DNA of 64,000 nucleotides from Mycobacterium sp. 852013-50091_SCH5140682 (GTDB lineage: Bacteria; Actinomycetota; Actinomycetes; Mycobacteriales; Mycobacteriaceae): positions 62,001-126,000 of the forward strand of contig NZ_LZTB01000044.1 of NCBI RefSeq assembly GCF_001665685.1, given 5' to 3'. Shown here piece after piece: positions 50,447 to 58,451 of this stretch. Below the pieces are notes generated by a model that saw nothing but the letters and a program-made list of their open reading frames with translations, was not told where the DNA came from and made no database searches. The position numbers were made by a program, and so were the translations under genes. Positions within the stretch are counted from its first letter, which is position 1, and each line of letters opens with the position of its first letter.

Positions 50447-52464
50447 CGGAGTTCTTCTCTGCTCCCCGCGTGCGCACCATCGAAGTCATCCGGCCCGGCC
50501 TGGCCACCACCGTCCAGGACTGGCCCGGCCGGGTCGGCTACTGGCAGATCGGGGTGCCGCCGTCGGGACCGATGGACGACGTGTCATTCCGGCTGGCCAA
50601 CATCGCGGTGGGCAACCCCGAAGGCGCGCCGGGATTCGAGACCACCATGGCGGGCCCCGCGTTACGGTTCGACACCGACACGTGGGTGTGTGTCACCGGT
50701 GCGCCGGCACCGGTCACGATCGACGGGGTGCGGGTCCCGCAATGGGAACCGGTGCTGGTGGGGGCGAATCAGATCCTTGACGTGGGCCTGGTTGCTGGTG
50801 CGGGTCTGCGCTCGTACATCGCGGTGGCCGGTGGGCTGCGCGCCGACGAATATCTCGGCAGCGCTGCGACATTCACCCTCGGCCGGTTCGGCGGACATGA
50901 GGGCCGGGTGCTGTGCGGCGCGGACAAACTCGACATTGCCGACGCTCCGGTGGGACGGCGGCGGCGGATCCTCTACGACGAGCAACCCGCCATCGGCAAG
51001 CATTGGTACATCGCCGTCACGGTGGGCCCGCATTCGGCACCGGAGTTCTTCACCCGCGATGACATCGACACCCTGTTGGAGCACGACTACGAGGTGCACT
51101 TCAATTCTGACCGCACCGGGGTTCGGTTGATCGGGCCGAAACCCGAATGGGCCCGGCCCGACGGCGGGGAAGCCGGACTACACCCGTCGAACATTCACGA
51201 CAACGCCTATTCGGTGGGCTCGCTCGATTTCACCGGCGATACCCCGATTCTGCTGGGGCCCGACGGCCCCAGCCTGGGCGGCTTCGTCTGCCCGGTCACT
51301 GTCACCGCTGCCGATCGGTGGAAGCTGGGCCAGCTCGCGCCGGGGGCCACGGTACGGTTCGTGCCGGTGCGGGCCGATGCGGCACCGTCGCCCGCCACAG
51401 TGGGCAGGCCGCGACGCGCCTTCATTCCGGCCGTGTTCTCCTCCGGTGGTGACGAGGACGACGGAATCCTGCACCGGGCAACCTCGTCCGATGGATCGAC
51501 GGCGGTCACCTACCGGCGCTGCGGCGACGACAACGTGCTCGTCGAATATGGGGAGATGCGCCTCGATCTGGCGCTGCGGGCCCGTGTGCACGCCTTGCAC
51601 CACGCGCTGGAACAGGATCGGCCGGCCGGCCTTGTCGACCTCACGCCTGGTGTGCGTTCGTTGCAGGTGAAGGTGGACTCGACCCAGCTCCCGCTCTCGA
51701 AGCTGGTGCCCCTGTTGACCGAGCGGGAGGCGTCACTGCCGGCCGCACATGACCTCGTGGTCCCCAGTCGCACCGTGCGGCTGCCGTTGAGTTGGGACGA
51801 TCCCGCGACGCGTGAGGCGATCGAGCGCTACATGCACGGCGTGCGGTCGGATGCGCCGTGGTGCCCGTGGAACATCGAATTCATCCGCCGGATGAACGGC
51901 CTGCAGTCGACCGATGATGTGCACCGGATCGTGTACGACGCAGAGTATCTCGTGCTCGGCCTGGGTGACGTGTATCTCGGCGCGCCGGTGGCGACACCGC
52001 TGGATCCCCGGCACCGGCTGGTGACCACCAAGTACAACCCGGCCCGCACGTGGACCCCGGAGAACGCCGTGGGTATCGGAGGGGCGTACCTGTGCATCTA
52101 CGGCATGGAGGGCCCCGGCGGGTACCAATTCGTCGGACGGACCACTCAGATCTGGAACCACCGTCATCCGCTTCGCGCCGCAGGTTTCGAGCCTGAACAC
52201 CCTTGGCTGCTCAGGTTTTTCGATCGTATCCAGTGGTATCCGGTGTCCGCGGACGAGTTGCTCGACCTGCGCGCCGACATGGCTGCCGGCCGCGGACGCG
52301 TCGAGATCGCCGACGGGACATTCTCCCTCGCCGAGCATGATCGGTTCCTGGCAGCCAACGCCGGCGACATCGCCGCCACTCGCGCGGAAATGGAGACCGC
52401 CCGCGCCGAGGAACGGCAGCGGTGGGCTGCGGCAGGGGAGTTCGCCAAGAAGGAGTCAGCGTGA
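50443..52464 (+). CDS. Urea carboxylase carboxyltransferase part only (KipA-KipI/PxpC-PxpB fusion)
   Basis: A 673-residue protein matching the carboxyltransferase half of urea carboxylase: a KipA/PxpC-like domain (VIRPGLATTVQDWPGRVGYW ... GVPPSGPMDD), a KipI/PxpB-like domain (VEYGEMRLDLALRARVHAL; LTPGVRSLQVKVD) and the urea-carboxylase-specific end ENAVGIGGAYLCIYGMEGPGGYQFVG. The N-terminal biotin carboxylase and the C-terminal biotin-carrier domain are both missing. The protein stops at RWAAAGEFAKKESA where the carrier domain normally follows. The ATG overlaps UAAP2 and the stop overlaps allophanate hydrolase. Confidence 0.85.
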   Translation: MTEFFSAPRVRTIEVIRPGLATTVQDWPGRVGYWQIGVPPSGPMDDVSFRLANIAVGNPEGAPGFETTMAGPALRFDTDTWVCVTGAPAPVTIDGVRVPQWEPVLVGANQILDVGLVAGAGLRSYIAVAGGLRADEYLGSAATFTLGRFGGHEGRVLCGADKLDIADAPVGRRRRILYDEQPAIGKHWYIAVTVGPHSAPEFFTRDDIDTLLEHDYEVHFNSDRTGVRLIGPKPEWARPDGGEAGLHPSNIHDNAYSVGSLDFTGDTPILLGPDGPSLGGFVCPVTVTAADRWKLGQLAPGATVRFVPVRADAAPSPATVGRPRRAFIPAVFSSGGDEDDGILHRATSSDGSTAVTYRRCGDDNVLVEYGEMRLDLALRARVHALHHALEQDRPAGLVDLTPGVRSLQVKVDSTQLPLSKLVPLLTEREASLPAAHDLVVPSRTVRLPLSWDDPATREAIERYMHGVRSDAPWCPWNIEFIRRMNGLQSTDDVHRIVYDAEYLVLGLGDVYLGAPVATPLDPRHRLVTTKYNPARTWTPENAVGIGGAYLCIYGMEGPGGYQFVGRTTQIWNHRHPLRAAGFEPEHPWLLRFFDRIQWYPVSADELLDLRADMAAGRGRVEIADGTFSLAEHDRFLAANAGDIAATRAEMETARAEERQRWAAAGEFAKKESA

Positions 52465-54134
52465 GCGAGCTTGCAGGCATCGGCGAAGTCGCCGAGGTCT
52501 ACCGGCGCATCGAGGAGAGCGGCCGCAGTGAGGTCTTCATCCACCTGCGCCCGCAGGCCGACGTCGAAGCCGATCTCCGCGTGGCAGCGGGCCCCTTGGC
52601 AGGGCTACTGTTGGCAGTGAAAGACAACGTCGATGTGGCGGGTGTACCGACCACGGCGGCGTGCCCAGGCTTCAGTTATCTTCCCGATGCCGACGCACCG
52701 GCGGTCTCCGCTCTCAAGGCCGCCGGTGCCGTCGTCATCGGCAAGACCAACCTCGACCAGTTCGCCACCGGGCTGGTTGGAACACGCAGTCCTTATGGTG
52801 CCGTGCGGGATTCACGGCGACCGGAGTACATCTCGGGCGGATCGAGCTCGGGTTCGGCGGTCGCGGTCGCACTGGGGTTCGCTCACATTGCGATCGGCAC
52901 CGACACCGCGGGATCCGGGCGGGTGCCCGCGGGTCTGCAGGGGCTCGTCGGGATCAAGCCGACCATCGGAGTGGTGAGTACCGACGGTGTTGTACCGGCG
53001 TGCGCCAGCTATGACTGCGTGACCATCTTCGCGGCCGACCTGGCTACCGCCCAGGCAGCCATGGCCGCCATGAGTGCCGGTGCGTCCCAACGCGTCTGGC
53101 CCGCCGACGTCCCGCTGGCCGCGCCGCCTGCGCCCCGGGTCGCGGTGCCGGCGGAACTGCCAGAACTCGACGCCGACTGGCGGGTGGCCTTCGATGCGGC
53201 GGTGCATCGGGCCCAGGCGGCGGGATTCGAGACGGTACCCATTGCGATGGACGCGTTCTTCGCCGCCGCCGATCTGCTGTACAACGGCGCGCTTGTCGCC
53301 GAACGCTGGGATGCGGCGGGCGGTTTCGTGGCAGGCGCAGTGCCGGATGCGGGATTGGATCCGACGGTAGCGTCCATCATCATCGCGGCGGGCGGGTACT
53401 CGGCCGCAGATCTGCTGCGGGACCGCCGTCGGGTCGAGGAGTTGCGACGTGAGGCGCTCGCGCAACTCACCGGCTGCGATGCCCTCTTGGTGCCCACCGC
53501 ACCCGCGCATCCGTGCATCGCCGAGGTCGTGGCCGACCCGATAGCAGTGAACACCCGCATGGGTCGGTACACCAACTTCTGCAACCTGTTCGACATGTGC
53601 GCGATCGCGATTCCTGCCGGAACGGTCGCCGATGGTGCACAGTTCGGTATCACGTTGCTGGCGCCCACTTTTCACGACGCCGTCGTCGCTGACCTCGCGG
53701 GTCGTTTCCTCGGTGAGCCGCCTGCTGCCGGTTGGCCTGAGCTCGGCAGCGCAGCGGTCACGGAGCTTGCGGTCTTCGGTGCGCACCTGCGGGGCCAGCC
53801 GTTGGAGCATCAATTGACCAGTAGAGGCGCCCGCTGGGGCGGAGCTATCAAGACCGCACCGCACTACCGGCTGTACGCGCTCGACACTGTCCCACCCAAG
53901 CCTGGGCTGGTCCGTACCACCGAAGGCGGCGCGACCATCCTGGGGGAGCGGTGGGTGCTGTCGCGGGCCGCTCTCGGCGACTTCCTCGATGAATTGCCCG
54001 CGCCGATGATGCTCGGCAAGGTCGAGCTCGACGATGGCACCTGGATCACCGGATTCGGTTGCGATCATGCGGCTGCCGAGCAAGGGCGGGACATCACACG
54101 ATACGGGGGCTGGTTGGCGGCGCACATGGGCTGA
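52461..54134 (+). CDS. atzF: Allophanate hydrolase
   Basis: Hydrolyses allophanate (urea-1-carboxylate) to two CO2 and two ammonia. The 557 residues contain the amidase-signature triad: Lys in LLLAVKDNVDVAG, cis-Ser in SGGSSSGSAVAV and nucleophile Ser in GTDTAGSGRVPA. A C-terminal domain follows (KPGLVRTTEGGATI ... WVLSRAALGDFL), as in AtzF/DUR1 enzymes. The GTG start overlaps the carboxyltransferase gene stop. Its presence shows that the operon is meant to make ammonia from urea or a related compound. Confidence 0.92.
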   Translation: MSELAGIGEVAEVYRRIEESGRSEVFIHLRPQADVEADLRVAAGPLAGLLLAVKDNVDVAGVPTTAACPGFSYLPDADAPAVSALKAAGAVVIGKTNLDQFATGLVGTRSPYGAVRDSRRPEYISGGSSSGSAVAVALGFAHIAIGTDTAGSGRVPAGLQGLVGIKPTIGVVSTDGVVPACASYDCVTIFAADLATAQAAMAAMSAGASQRVWPADVPLAAPPAPRVAVPAELPELDADWRVAFDAAVHRAQAAGFETVPIAMDAFFAAADLLYNGALVAERWDAAGGFVAGAVPDAGLDPTVASIIIAAGGYSAADLLRDRRRVEELRREALAQLTGCDALLVPTAPAHPCIAEVVADPIAVNTRMGRYTNFCNLFDMCAIAIPAGTVADGAQFGITLLAPTFHDAVVADLAGRFLGEPPAAGWPELGSAAVTELAVFGAHLRGQPLEHQLTSRGARWGGAIKTAPHYRLYALDTVPPKPGLVRTTEGGATILGERWVLSRAALGDFLDELPAPMMLGKVELDDGTWITGFGCDHAAAEQGRDITRYGGWLAAHMG

Positions 54135-54163
54135 CGCCTGGGGATGAACCTTGGGTTGGGGAC

Positions 54164-54742
54164 TCAGGCCTGCGGCACGATGAGCGCGACCATGACCTCG
54201 AGCCGGCGGGCGGCCTGCCGGTAGGTCATCGCGCCGGTCTGGGCTTGCAGCAGCGCGCCCCAGAACACTGACTCGAGCGTGGTGAGCACTTCGGGCCAGG
54301 CGCCGGTTCCCAGGGCCGTGGAAATCCGTCGCCGCACCTCACTGGAGATGCGGGATCGGACATCGGCGACGGTGTCGTCCTCGGCGCTCACCAGTACCTG
54401 GGTGCACATGCGGGCCAACCTCGGCTCGTCGGCCAGCAGCAGGGTCATTGCCCTGAGTTGGTCGCTGACCCGGGCGGCGATGCCGACGTCTGGGTCGACG
54501 TCGAGCGGCAGTGTCGTCACCCGATGGAGATAGAGCTCGGCGAACACCACCTCGAGCGATGGGAAGTGGGCACGCAATGTCGCAGGTGCGATTTGGGCTT
54601 GCGCGGCCAACCGCGTCACCGAGACGTCGGCATCGCTGTCGAGCAACTGTGCCGCGGCACCGAAGATGCGGCGACATGTGTGTGCGCGCCGACCGTGGGC
54701 GTCATGCAGACGGGTGACAGTTGCCACCGTCGGGCTGGACAT
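54164..54742 (-). CDS. TetR-family regulator
   Basis: A 192-residue TetR-type protein with the DNA-binding helices RRIFGAAAQLLDSDADVSVTRLAAQAQIAPATLRAHFPSLEVVFAELYL at residues about 24 to 72 and a helical ligand domain. It converges with allophanate hydrolase. The palindrome TGGACA-n2-TGTCCA overlaps its start codon and recurs 139 bases upstream, a likely autoregulatory pair. The target could be itself or the DMT transporter; no ligand is suggested. Confidence 0.83.
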   Translation of the reverse strand: MSSPTVATVTRLHDAHGRRAHTCRRIFGAAAQLLDSDADVSVTRLAAQAQIAPATLRAHFPSLEVVFAELYLHRVTTLPLDVDPDVGIAARVSDQLRAMTLLLADEPRLARMCTQVLVSAEDDTVADVRSRISSEVRRRISTALGTGAWPEVLTTLESVFWGALLQAQTGAMTYRQAARRLEVMVALIVPQA

Positions 54743-54749
54743 CTGTCCA
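54736..54749. promoter_or_regulatory. TGGACA-n2-TGTCCA palindrome over the TetR start
   Basis: Perfect 6-base arms with a 2-base centre covering the TetR start codon. An identical-arm copy is present at 54888-54901. Confidence 0.6.
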
Positions 54750-54887
54750 GGCTATCGAGCATCGGCAAGGAAGGCAATCAACGGGTCAAATTCGAACTGG
54801 GCCAACGGCAGTGACATGATCACTGCGAAAAGGCAGGCTATCGAGGCGCCGATCCGGAGCGGAAAACTGCGCGTCACGAGGTCACAA

Positions 54888-54901
54888 TGGACAACTGTCC
54901 A
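54888..54901. promoter_or_regulatory. Second TGGACA-n2-TGTCCA palindrome
   Basis: Same arms as the site at the TetR start, 139 bases further upstream and 19 bases beyond the end of the DMT transporter gene. Two copies in a 150-base gap suggest a specific regulator target. Confidence 0.6.
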
Positions 54902-54919
54902 CTTCCTGAGATGGCTGGG

Positions 54920-55795
54920 TCAGCGAGCGATCTCGGTTTCGGGTTCCTTGGGTGCGTGGGTGGCCAGTACCGACCCGGCGAGGATCAGGCCGAGGCCGGC
55001 CACATTCCAGACCGTCAGCGGCTCGCCGAGCACGATCACCCCGGCAGCCAGCGCGACCGCCGGGTTGATGTAGGTCACCACCAGTGCGCGGGCCGGGCCT
55101 ACCTCTCGAATCAACGCAAAGAAGATGATGAAGGCCAGCGCCGTGCAGACCACGGCCAACACGACCAATGCCAGTAGTGCACGCACCGACGGCATCTCGT
55201 GAGGCCAGGCCGCCACGGCCGGAGCGGTGTAGATCAGCGCCGCAAGCGCCAAACACGCCGCGGTCAACGGCAGGGCGGGCACGTCGGCGAGGTAGCGCGC
55301 GGCCACCAGCGGGGCGATCGCGTAACAAGTCGCCACCAGCAGCACCTCGGCGATCGGCACGCCGTGCCCGCCCGTGAGGCCAGGGCCCGCCAGCACCGCC
55401 ACACCGGCCATCCCGATGCCCAGTCCCGCGATGCGTCTGGCGCTCAAGCGTTCTCCGCCGGTGAGCCGGTCGAGCATCGCGGCGATGATCGGTGCGGCCG
55501 CGATCAACAGGCCGGTCATCGAACTGCTCAGGGTGCGTTCGGCATCGGTGAGCAGCACCCAGGCCGCGATGATCTCGAAGAATGCGAAGGCCAGCACGGG
55601 TTTCCAGTGCCGCAGTACCGGCGCCCAGGCAGCCCGCGACAGCGCCAGCGGCAGGAGCACCAACGCCCCGACGGCGGTACGGGCCAGAACCAACACGGGA
55701 ACCGAGACGCTCTCGACCGCGACTTTGATCAGCAGGTAGGGGATGCCCCAGATGATGCTCATCGCGCTGAACAACAACCATCCGCGCGCGCTCAC
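54920..55795 (-). CDS. EamA/DMT-family transporter
   Basis: A 291-residue ten-span transporter made of two EamA repeats: WLLFSAMSIIWGIPYLLIKVAVE at the start of the first and LALVVLAVVCTALAFIIFFALI in the second, which ends ALAAGVIVLGEPLTVWNVAGLGLILAGS. Members export amino acids, nucleosides or drugs; the substrate is unknown. It is on the same strand as the TetR gene and precedes it by 177 bases. Confidence 0.87.
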   Translation of the reverse strand: MSARGWLLFSAMSIIWGIPYLLIKVAVESVSVPVLVLARTAVGALVLLPLALSRAAWAPVLRHWKPVLAFAFFEIIAAWVLLTDAERTLSSSMTGLLIAAAPIIAAMLDRLTGGERLSARRIAGLGIGMAGVAVLAGPGLTGGHGVPIAEVLLVATCYAIAPLVAARYLADVPALPLTAACLALAALIYTAPAVAAWPHEMPSVRALLALVVLAVVCTALAFIIFFALIREVGPARALVVTYINPAVALAAGVIVLGEPLTVWNVAGLGLILAGSVLATHAPKEPETEIAR

Positions 55796-55833
55796 TCCAA
55801 CACCCTACGGACGTGTCACCCTGTCGGGGCGGA

Positions 55834-56838
55834 TTATGTCGTGAGATCCAGTGCGATGTCGACGAGCAGGTCCTCTTGCCCGCCGACCATGCCTCGGCGG
55901 CCGGCTTCCTCGAGCAGCGTGCGCGCGTCGATACCGAATCGTTCGGCCGCCGCCTCGGCGTGCCGCAGGAAGCTCGAATACACCCCGGCATAACCGAGGG
56001 TCAGGGTTTCCCGGTCCACTCGGACCGGACGGTCTTGCAGGGGACGCACGATGTCGTCGGCGGCATCCTGCAGCGCGTGCAGGTCGCAGCCGTGTGAGAC
56101 GCCCAGCTTGCCGATCGCGGCGACGAAGACCTCAAGCGGGGCGTTGCCCGCGCCTGCACCCATGCCGGTGAGCGAAGCGTCCACGCGATGTGCGCCGTGT
56201 TCCACGGCCGTGATGGAATTGGCCACGCCGAGTGCGAGATTGTGGTGTGCGTGGATGCCGATATCTGTTGTGGAGGAGAGGGTTTGGCGTAGTGCGCTGA
56301 TCCGGTCGGCGACGTCGCGCATGGTCATCGCACCGCCTGAGTCGACGACGTAGACGCAGGTGGCGCCGTAGCCCTCCATCAGGCGGGCTTGCTCGGCCAG
56401 CGCGTTCGGCGTCGTCATATGGCTCATCATCAGGAAACCCGCGGTGTCCATGTTGAGCTCGCGAGCCGCTGCGATGTACCGGGCAGAAAGGTCGGCCTCG
56501 GTGCAGTGCGTGGCGACCCGCACCACGGTGGCCCCGGCGTGGTGCGCGTCGGTCAGATTTCGTACCGTCCCGATTCCGGGCAGCAACAAGGTGGCGACCT
56601 TGGCCCGGGTTGCCGCGCCGGCGACCGCTTCGATCCACTCCAGGTCGGTGTGGGCGCCGAAGCCGTAGATGCAGCTCGATCCGCCCAACCCGTCGCCGTG
56701 GGCCACCTCGATCGAGTCGACTCCGGCGGCGTCGAGTGCCTGCGCGATCCGCACTGCCTGGTCGATGCGGTACCGATGACGCACCGCGTGCATGCCGTCA
56801 CGCAGCGTCACATCGCTGATGTAGAGGGGGCGGTTCAT
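55834..56838 (-). CDS. mhpE: 4-hydroxy-2-oxovalerate aldolase
   Basis: Cleaves 4-hydroxy-2-oxoacids to pyruvate and an aldehyde at the end of meta-cleavage pathways. The 334-residue TIM barrel shows the metal/catalytic Arg-Asp in [12 protein letters not shown], the metal pair in [16 protein letters not shown] and the C-terminal communication domain ([27 protein letters not shown]). Its ATG overlaps the acylating-dehydrogenase homologue, with which DmpG/HsaF-type aldolases form a channelled complex. All expected catalytic residues look present. Confidence 0.93.
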   Translation of the reverse strand: MNRPLYISDVTLRDGMHAVRHRYRIDQAVRIAQALDAAGVDSIEVAHGDGLGGSSCIYGFGAHTDLEWIEAVAGAATRAKVATLLLPGIGTVRNLTDAHHAGATVVRVATHCTEADLSARYIAAARELNMDTAGFLMMSHMTTPNALAEQARLMEGYGATCVYVVDSGGAMTMRDVADRISALRQTLSSTTDIGIHAHHNLALGVANSITAVEHGAHRVDASLTGMGAGAGNAPLEVFVAAIGKLGVSHGCDLHALQDAADDIVRPLQDRPVRVDRETLTLGYAGVYSSFLRHAEAAAERFGIDARTLLEEAGRRGMVGGQEDLLVDIALDLTT

Positions 56839-57728
56839 GAGGGAATTCCGTTGGCACGAAGGGCGATGTGCTCCGCGGCAGCCTTGGCGGCCGCGGTAAC
56901 CATGTCGAGGTGACCCGCGTAGTCCGGCAGGTGGTCGGCCGCGCCGGTGACCTCGAGCATGGCGGTGACGCGGGTGCCCGTGAACGCGCCGGCCTCCGGG
57001 ATGTACAGCGGGCTCTCGGCGCCGAACGTCTCGAACTGCACGCGTTGTTTGAGGCGGTAGCCCGGCATGTAGCGGTTGACCCGCTCGACCATGTCGACGA
57101 TGTCGGCCTCGATGGCTTCGTCGTCGAGATCGCCGTCGAGATCGCCGTCGAGAAGGCAGTAGACCGTGGTTCGCATCAAGGCCGGTGGATCGGCCGGGCT
57201 CAGCAACAACACGACCTTACTTCGTCGGGCTCCGCCGACCTCCCGCAGTGCGGCACCGGTGGATTCGATGAACTCGTCGATGCCGGCCCGGTCGTCGGGT
57301 CCGACGGATCGCGACGCCACCGCGCAGACGATCTCGGCGTAGGACACGACACCGGATCGTCCGATCGCGGCCACGATCGGCACGGTGGCCTGCCCGGCAC
57401 CCGTCCCGATGGTCAGGGTGCGGTCGCTGCGCACGTCATCGAGATTGAGGGCCGGCACACAGTGTGAACCGATCGTCTCCGCGGCGAGATCGATCGTCGG
57501 CACCCCGCTCCGCGCGAGGACGGCCCAACTGCCGGTGCGTATGCGGGGCGCCGTGGTATCGAAAACCAGCCTGATGTCGGCGAGATTCGGCATGGCGAGC
57601 AGTTCGTCGACGCAGTCGGCCATCGCGGCCACCGACAGTGGGCCGTCGCCCTGCTGGATCTTGACCATCAGGTCGGTGCCGACGCCGCCGGAGCCGAGAA
57701 TCGCCACGGGCCAGCGGGCCGCTGTCAT
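56835..57728 (-). CDS. mhpF: Acetaldehyde dehydrogenase (acylating) homologue lacking the catalytic Cys
   Basis: Normally oxidises the aldehyde from the aldolase to acyl-CoA. This 297-residue protein has the NAD loop [39 protein letters not shown] and [13 protein letters not shown], all typical. In MhpF/DmpF/HsaG proteins the catalytic Cys is in TCGGQATIP; here the stretch reads TGAGQATVP, so the Cys is replaced by Gly. The segment between residues 28 and 45 is also shorter than usual. Acyl-CoA formation is doubtful unless another residue substitutes. Confidence 0.85.
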   Translation of the reverse strand: MTAARWPVAILGSGGVGTDLMVKIQQGDGPLSVAAMADCVDELLAMPNLADIRLVFDTTAPRIRTGSWAVLARSGVPTIDLAAETIGSHCVPALNLDDVRSDRTLTIGTGAGQATVPIVAAIGRSGVVSYAEIVCAVASRSVGPDDRAGIDEFIESTGAALREVGGARRSKVVLLLSPADPPALMRTTVYCLLDGDLDGDLDDEAIEADIVDMVERVNRYMPGYRLKQRVQFETFGAESPLYIPEAGAFTGTRVTAMLEVTGAADHLPDYAGHLDMVTAAAKAAAEHIALRANGIPS

Positions 57729-58360
57729 CGGTCGGAGCCTTCGGCGATCATCCGGATCGCCGTGTCGTAGATGGCGTGTGCGTGGACCTCGAACAACGCG
57801 AGAATGTCGACAGAATCCCCGCCGATCTCTTTGGCGACGAACAAGCCGTCCGCTCCTGCGATCGCATACGTGACCAGTAGATCAACCTGGGCGTCGGTGA
57901 GGCCGGCGGTGACCCCGCTGAATGCGGCTTTCAATTCGTCAGCAGCCTGCGCTCGCGCGCGCAGGAACATCGCCCGGGCCCTGGGTTCGACCGGGCGTCT
58001 TTCCAGCGTCAGCATCAGCCCGAGCCGCAGAAAATCGGGGGCGTCGAGCAGTGCCTTGGCGATTTGCGTAGCCATCGCGCTCACCCGTTCGCGCGGTGCG
58101 CCGTCCTCGGGGAGGCGCCAGGCGTTGAGCCAACCGGAGAAGCTGCGTTCGATCACCGCGGCGATCAGATCGTCCTTGTCCTTGAAGTGCCAGTAGATGG
58201 AGCTGGCCGGTAATCCGCAGGCCTTGCTGACCAGGGCGATGCTGGTTCCCTCGTACCCGCGCTCGGAGGCGATCTGGGTGGCGGCGTCGAGGATTCGCTC
58301 GCGTGACTGTTCCCCGTCGGCACGTTTGCGACGAGGCGCGGGACGTGTCTTGTCTGTCAT
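57725..58360 (-). CDS. TetR-family regulator of the aromatic meta-cleavage cluster
   Basis: A 211-residue TetR protein: RERILDAATQIASERGYEGTSIALVSKACGLPASSIYWHFKDKDDLIAAV forms the DNA-binding domain at about residues 20 to 70. It is divergent from the hydroxylase gene with two tandem palindromes between them, and its stop overlaps the MhpF-like gene (ATGA). It is therefore placed to control both arms, probably as a repressor released by a pathway intermediate. Confidence 0.88.
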   Translation of the reverse strand: MTDKTRPAPRRKRADGEQSRERILDAATQIASERGYEGTSIALVSKACGLPASSIYWHFKDKDDLIAAVIERSFSGWLNAWRLPEDGAPRERVSAMATQIAKALLDAPDFLRLGLMLTLERRPVEPRARAMFLRARAQAADELKAAFSGVTAGLTDAQVDLLVTYAIAGADGLFVAKEIGGDSVDILALFEVHAHAIYDTAIRMIAEGSDR

Positions 58361-58388
58361 CTGCCCTCCTGCGGCGACCTCTTGACTC

Positions 58389-58404
58389 TGTAGTGATCAC
58401 TACA
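58389..58404. promoter_or_regulatory. TetR operator, copy 1
   Basis: Perfect 16-base palindrome TGTAGTGATCACTACA in the divergent gap, 29 bases from the TetR start. The second copy is centred exactly 20 bases away. Confidence 0.78.
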
Positions 58405-58409
58405 CTACC

Positions 58410-58423
58410 GTAGTGATCATTAC
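58410..58423. promoter_or_regulatory. TetR operator, copy 2
   Basis: GTAGTGATCATTAC, one mismatch from the core of copy 1, 28 bases before the hydroxylase start. Same helical face spacing as expected for two cooperating TetR dimers. Confidence 0.7.
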
Positions 58424-58451
58424 AGAACAAGCTCTCGCGAAAGAGGCTCCC

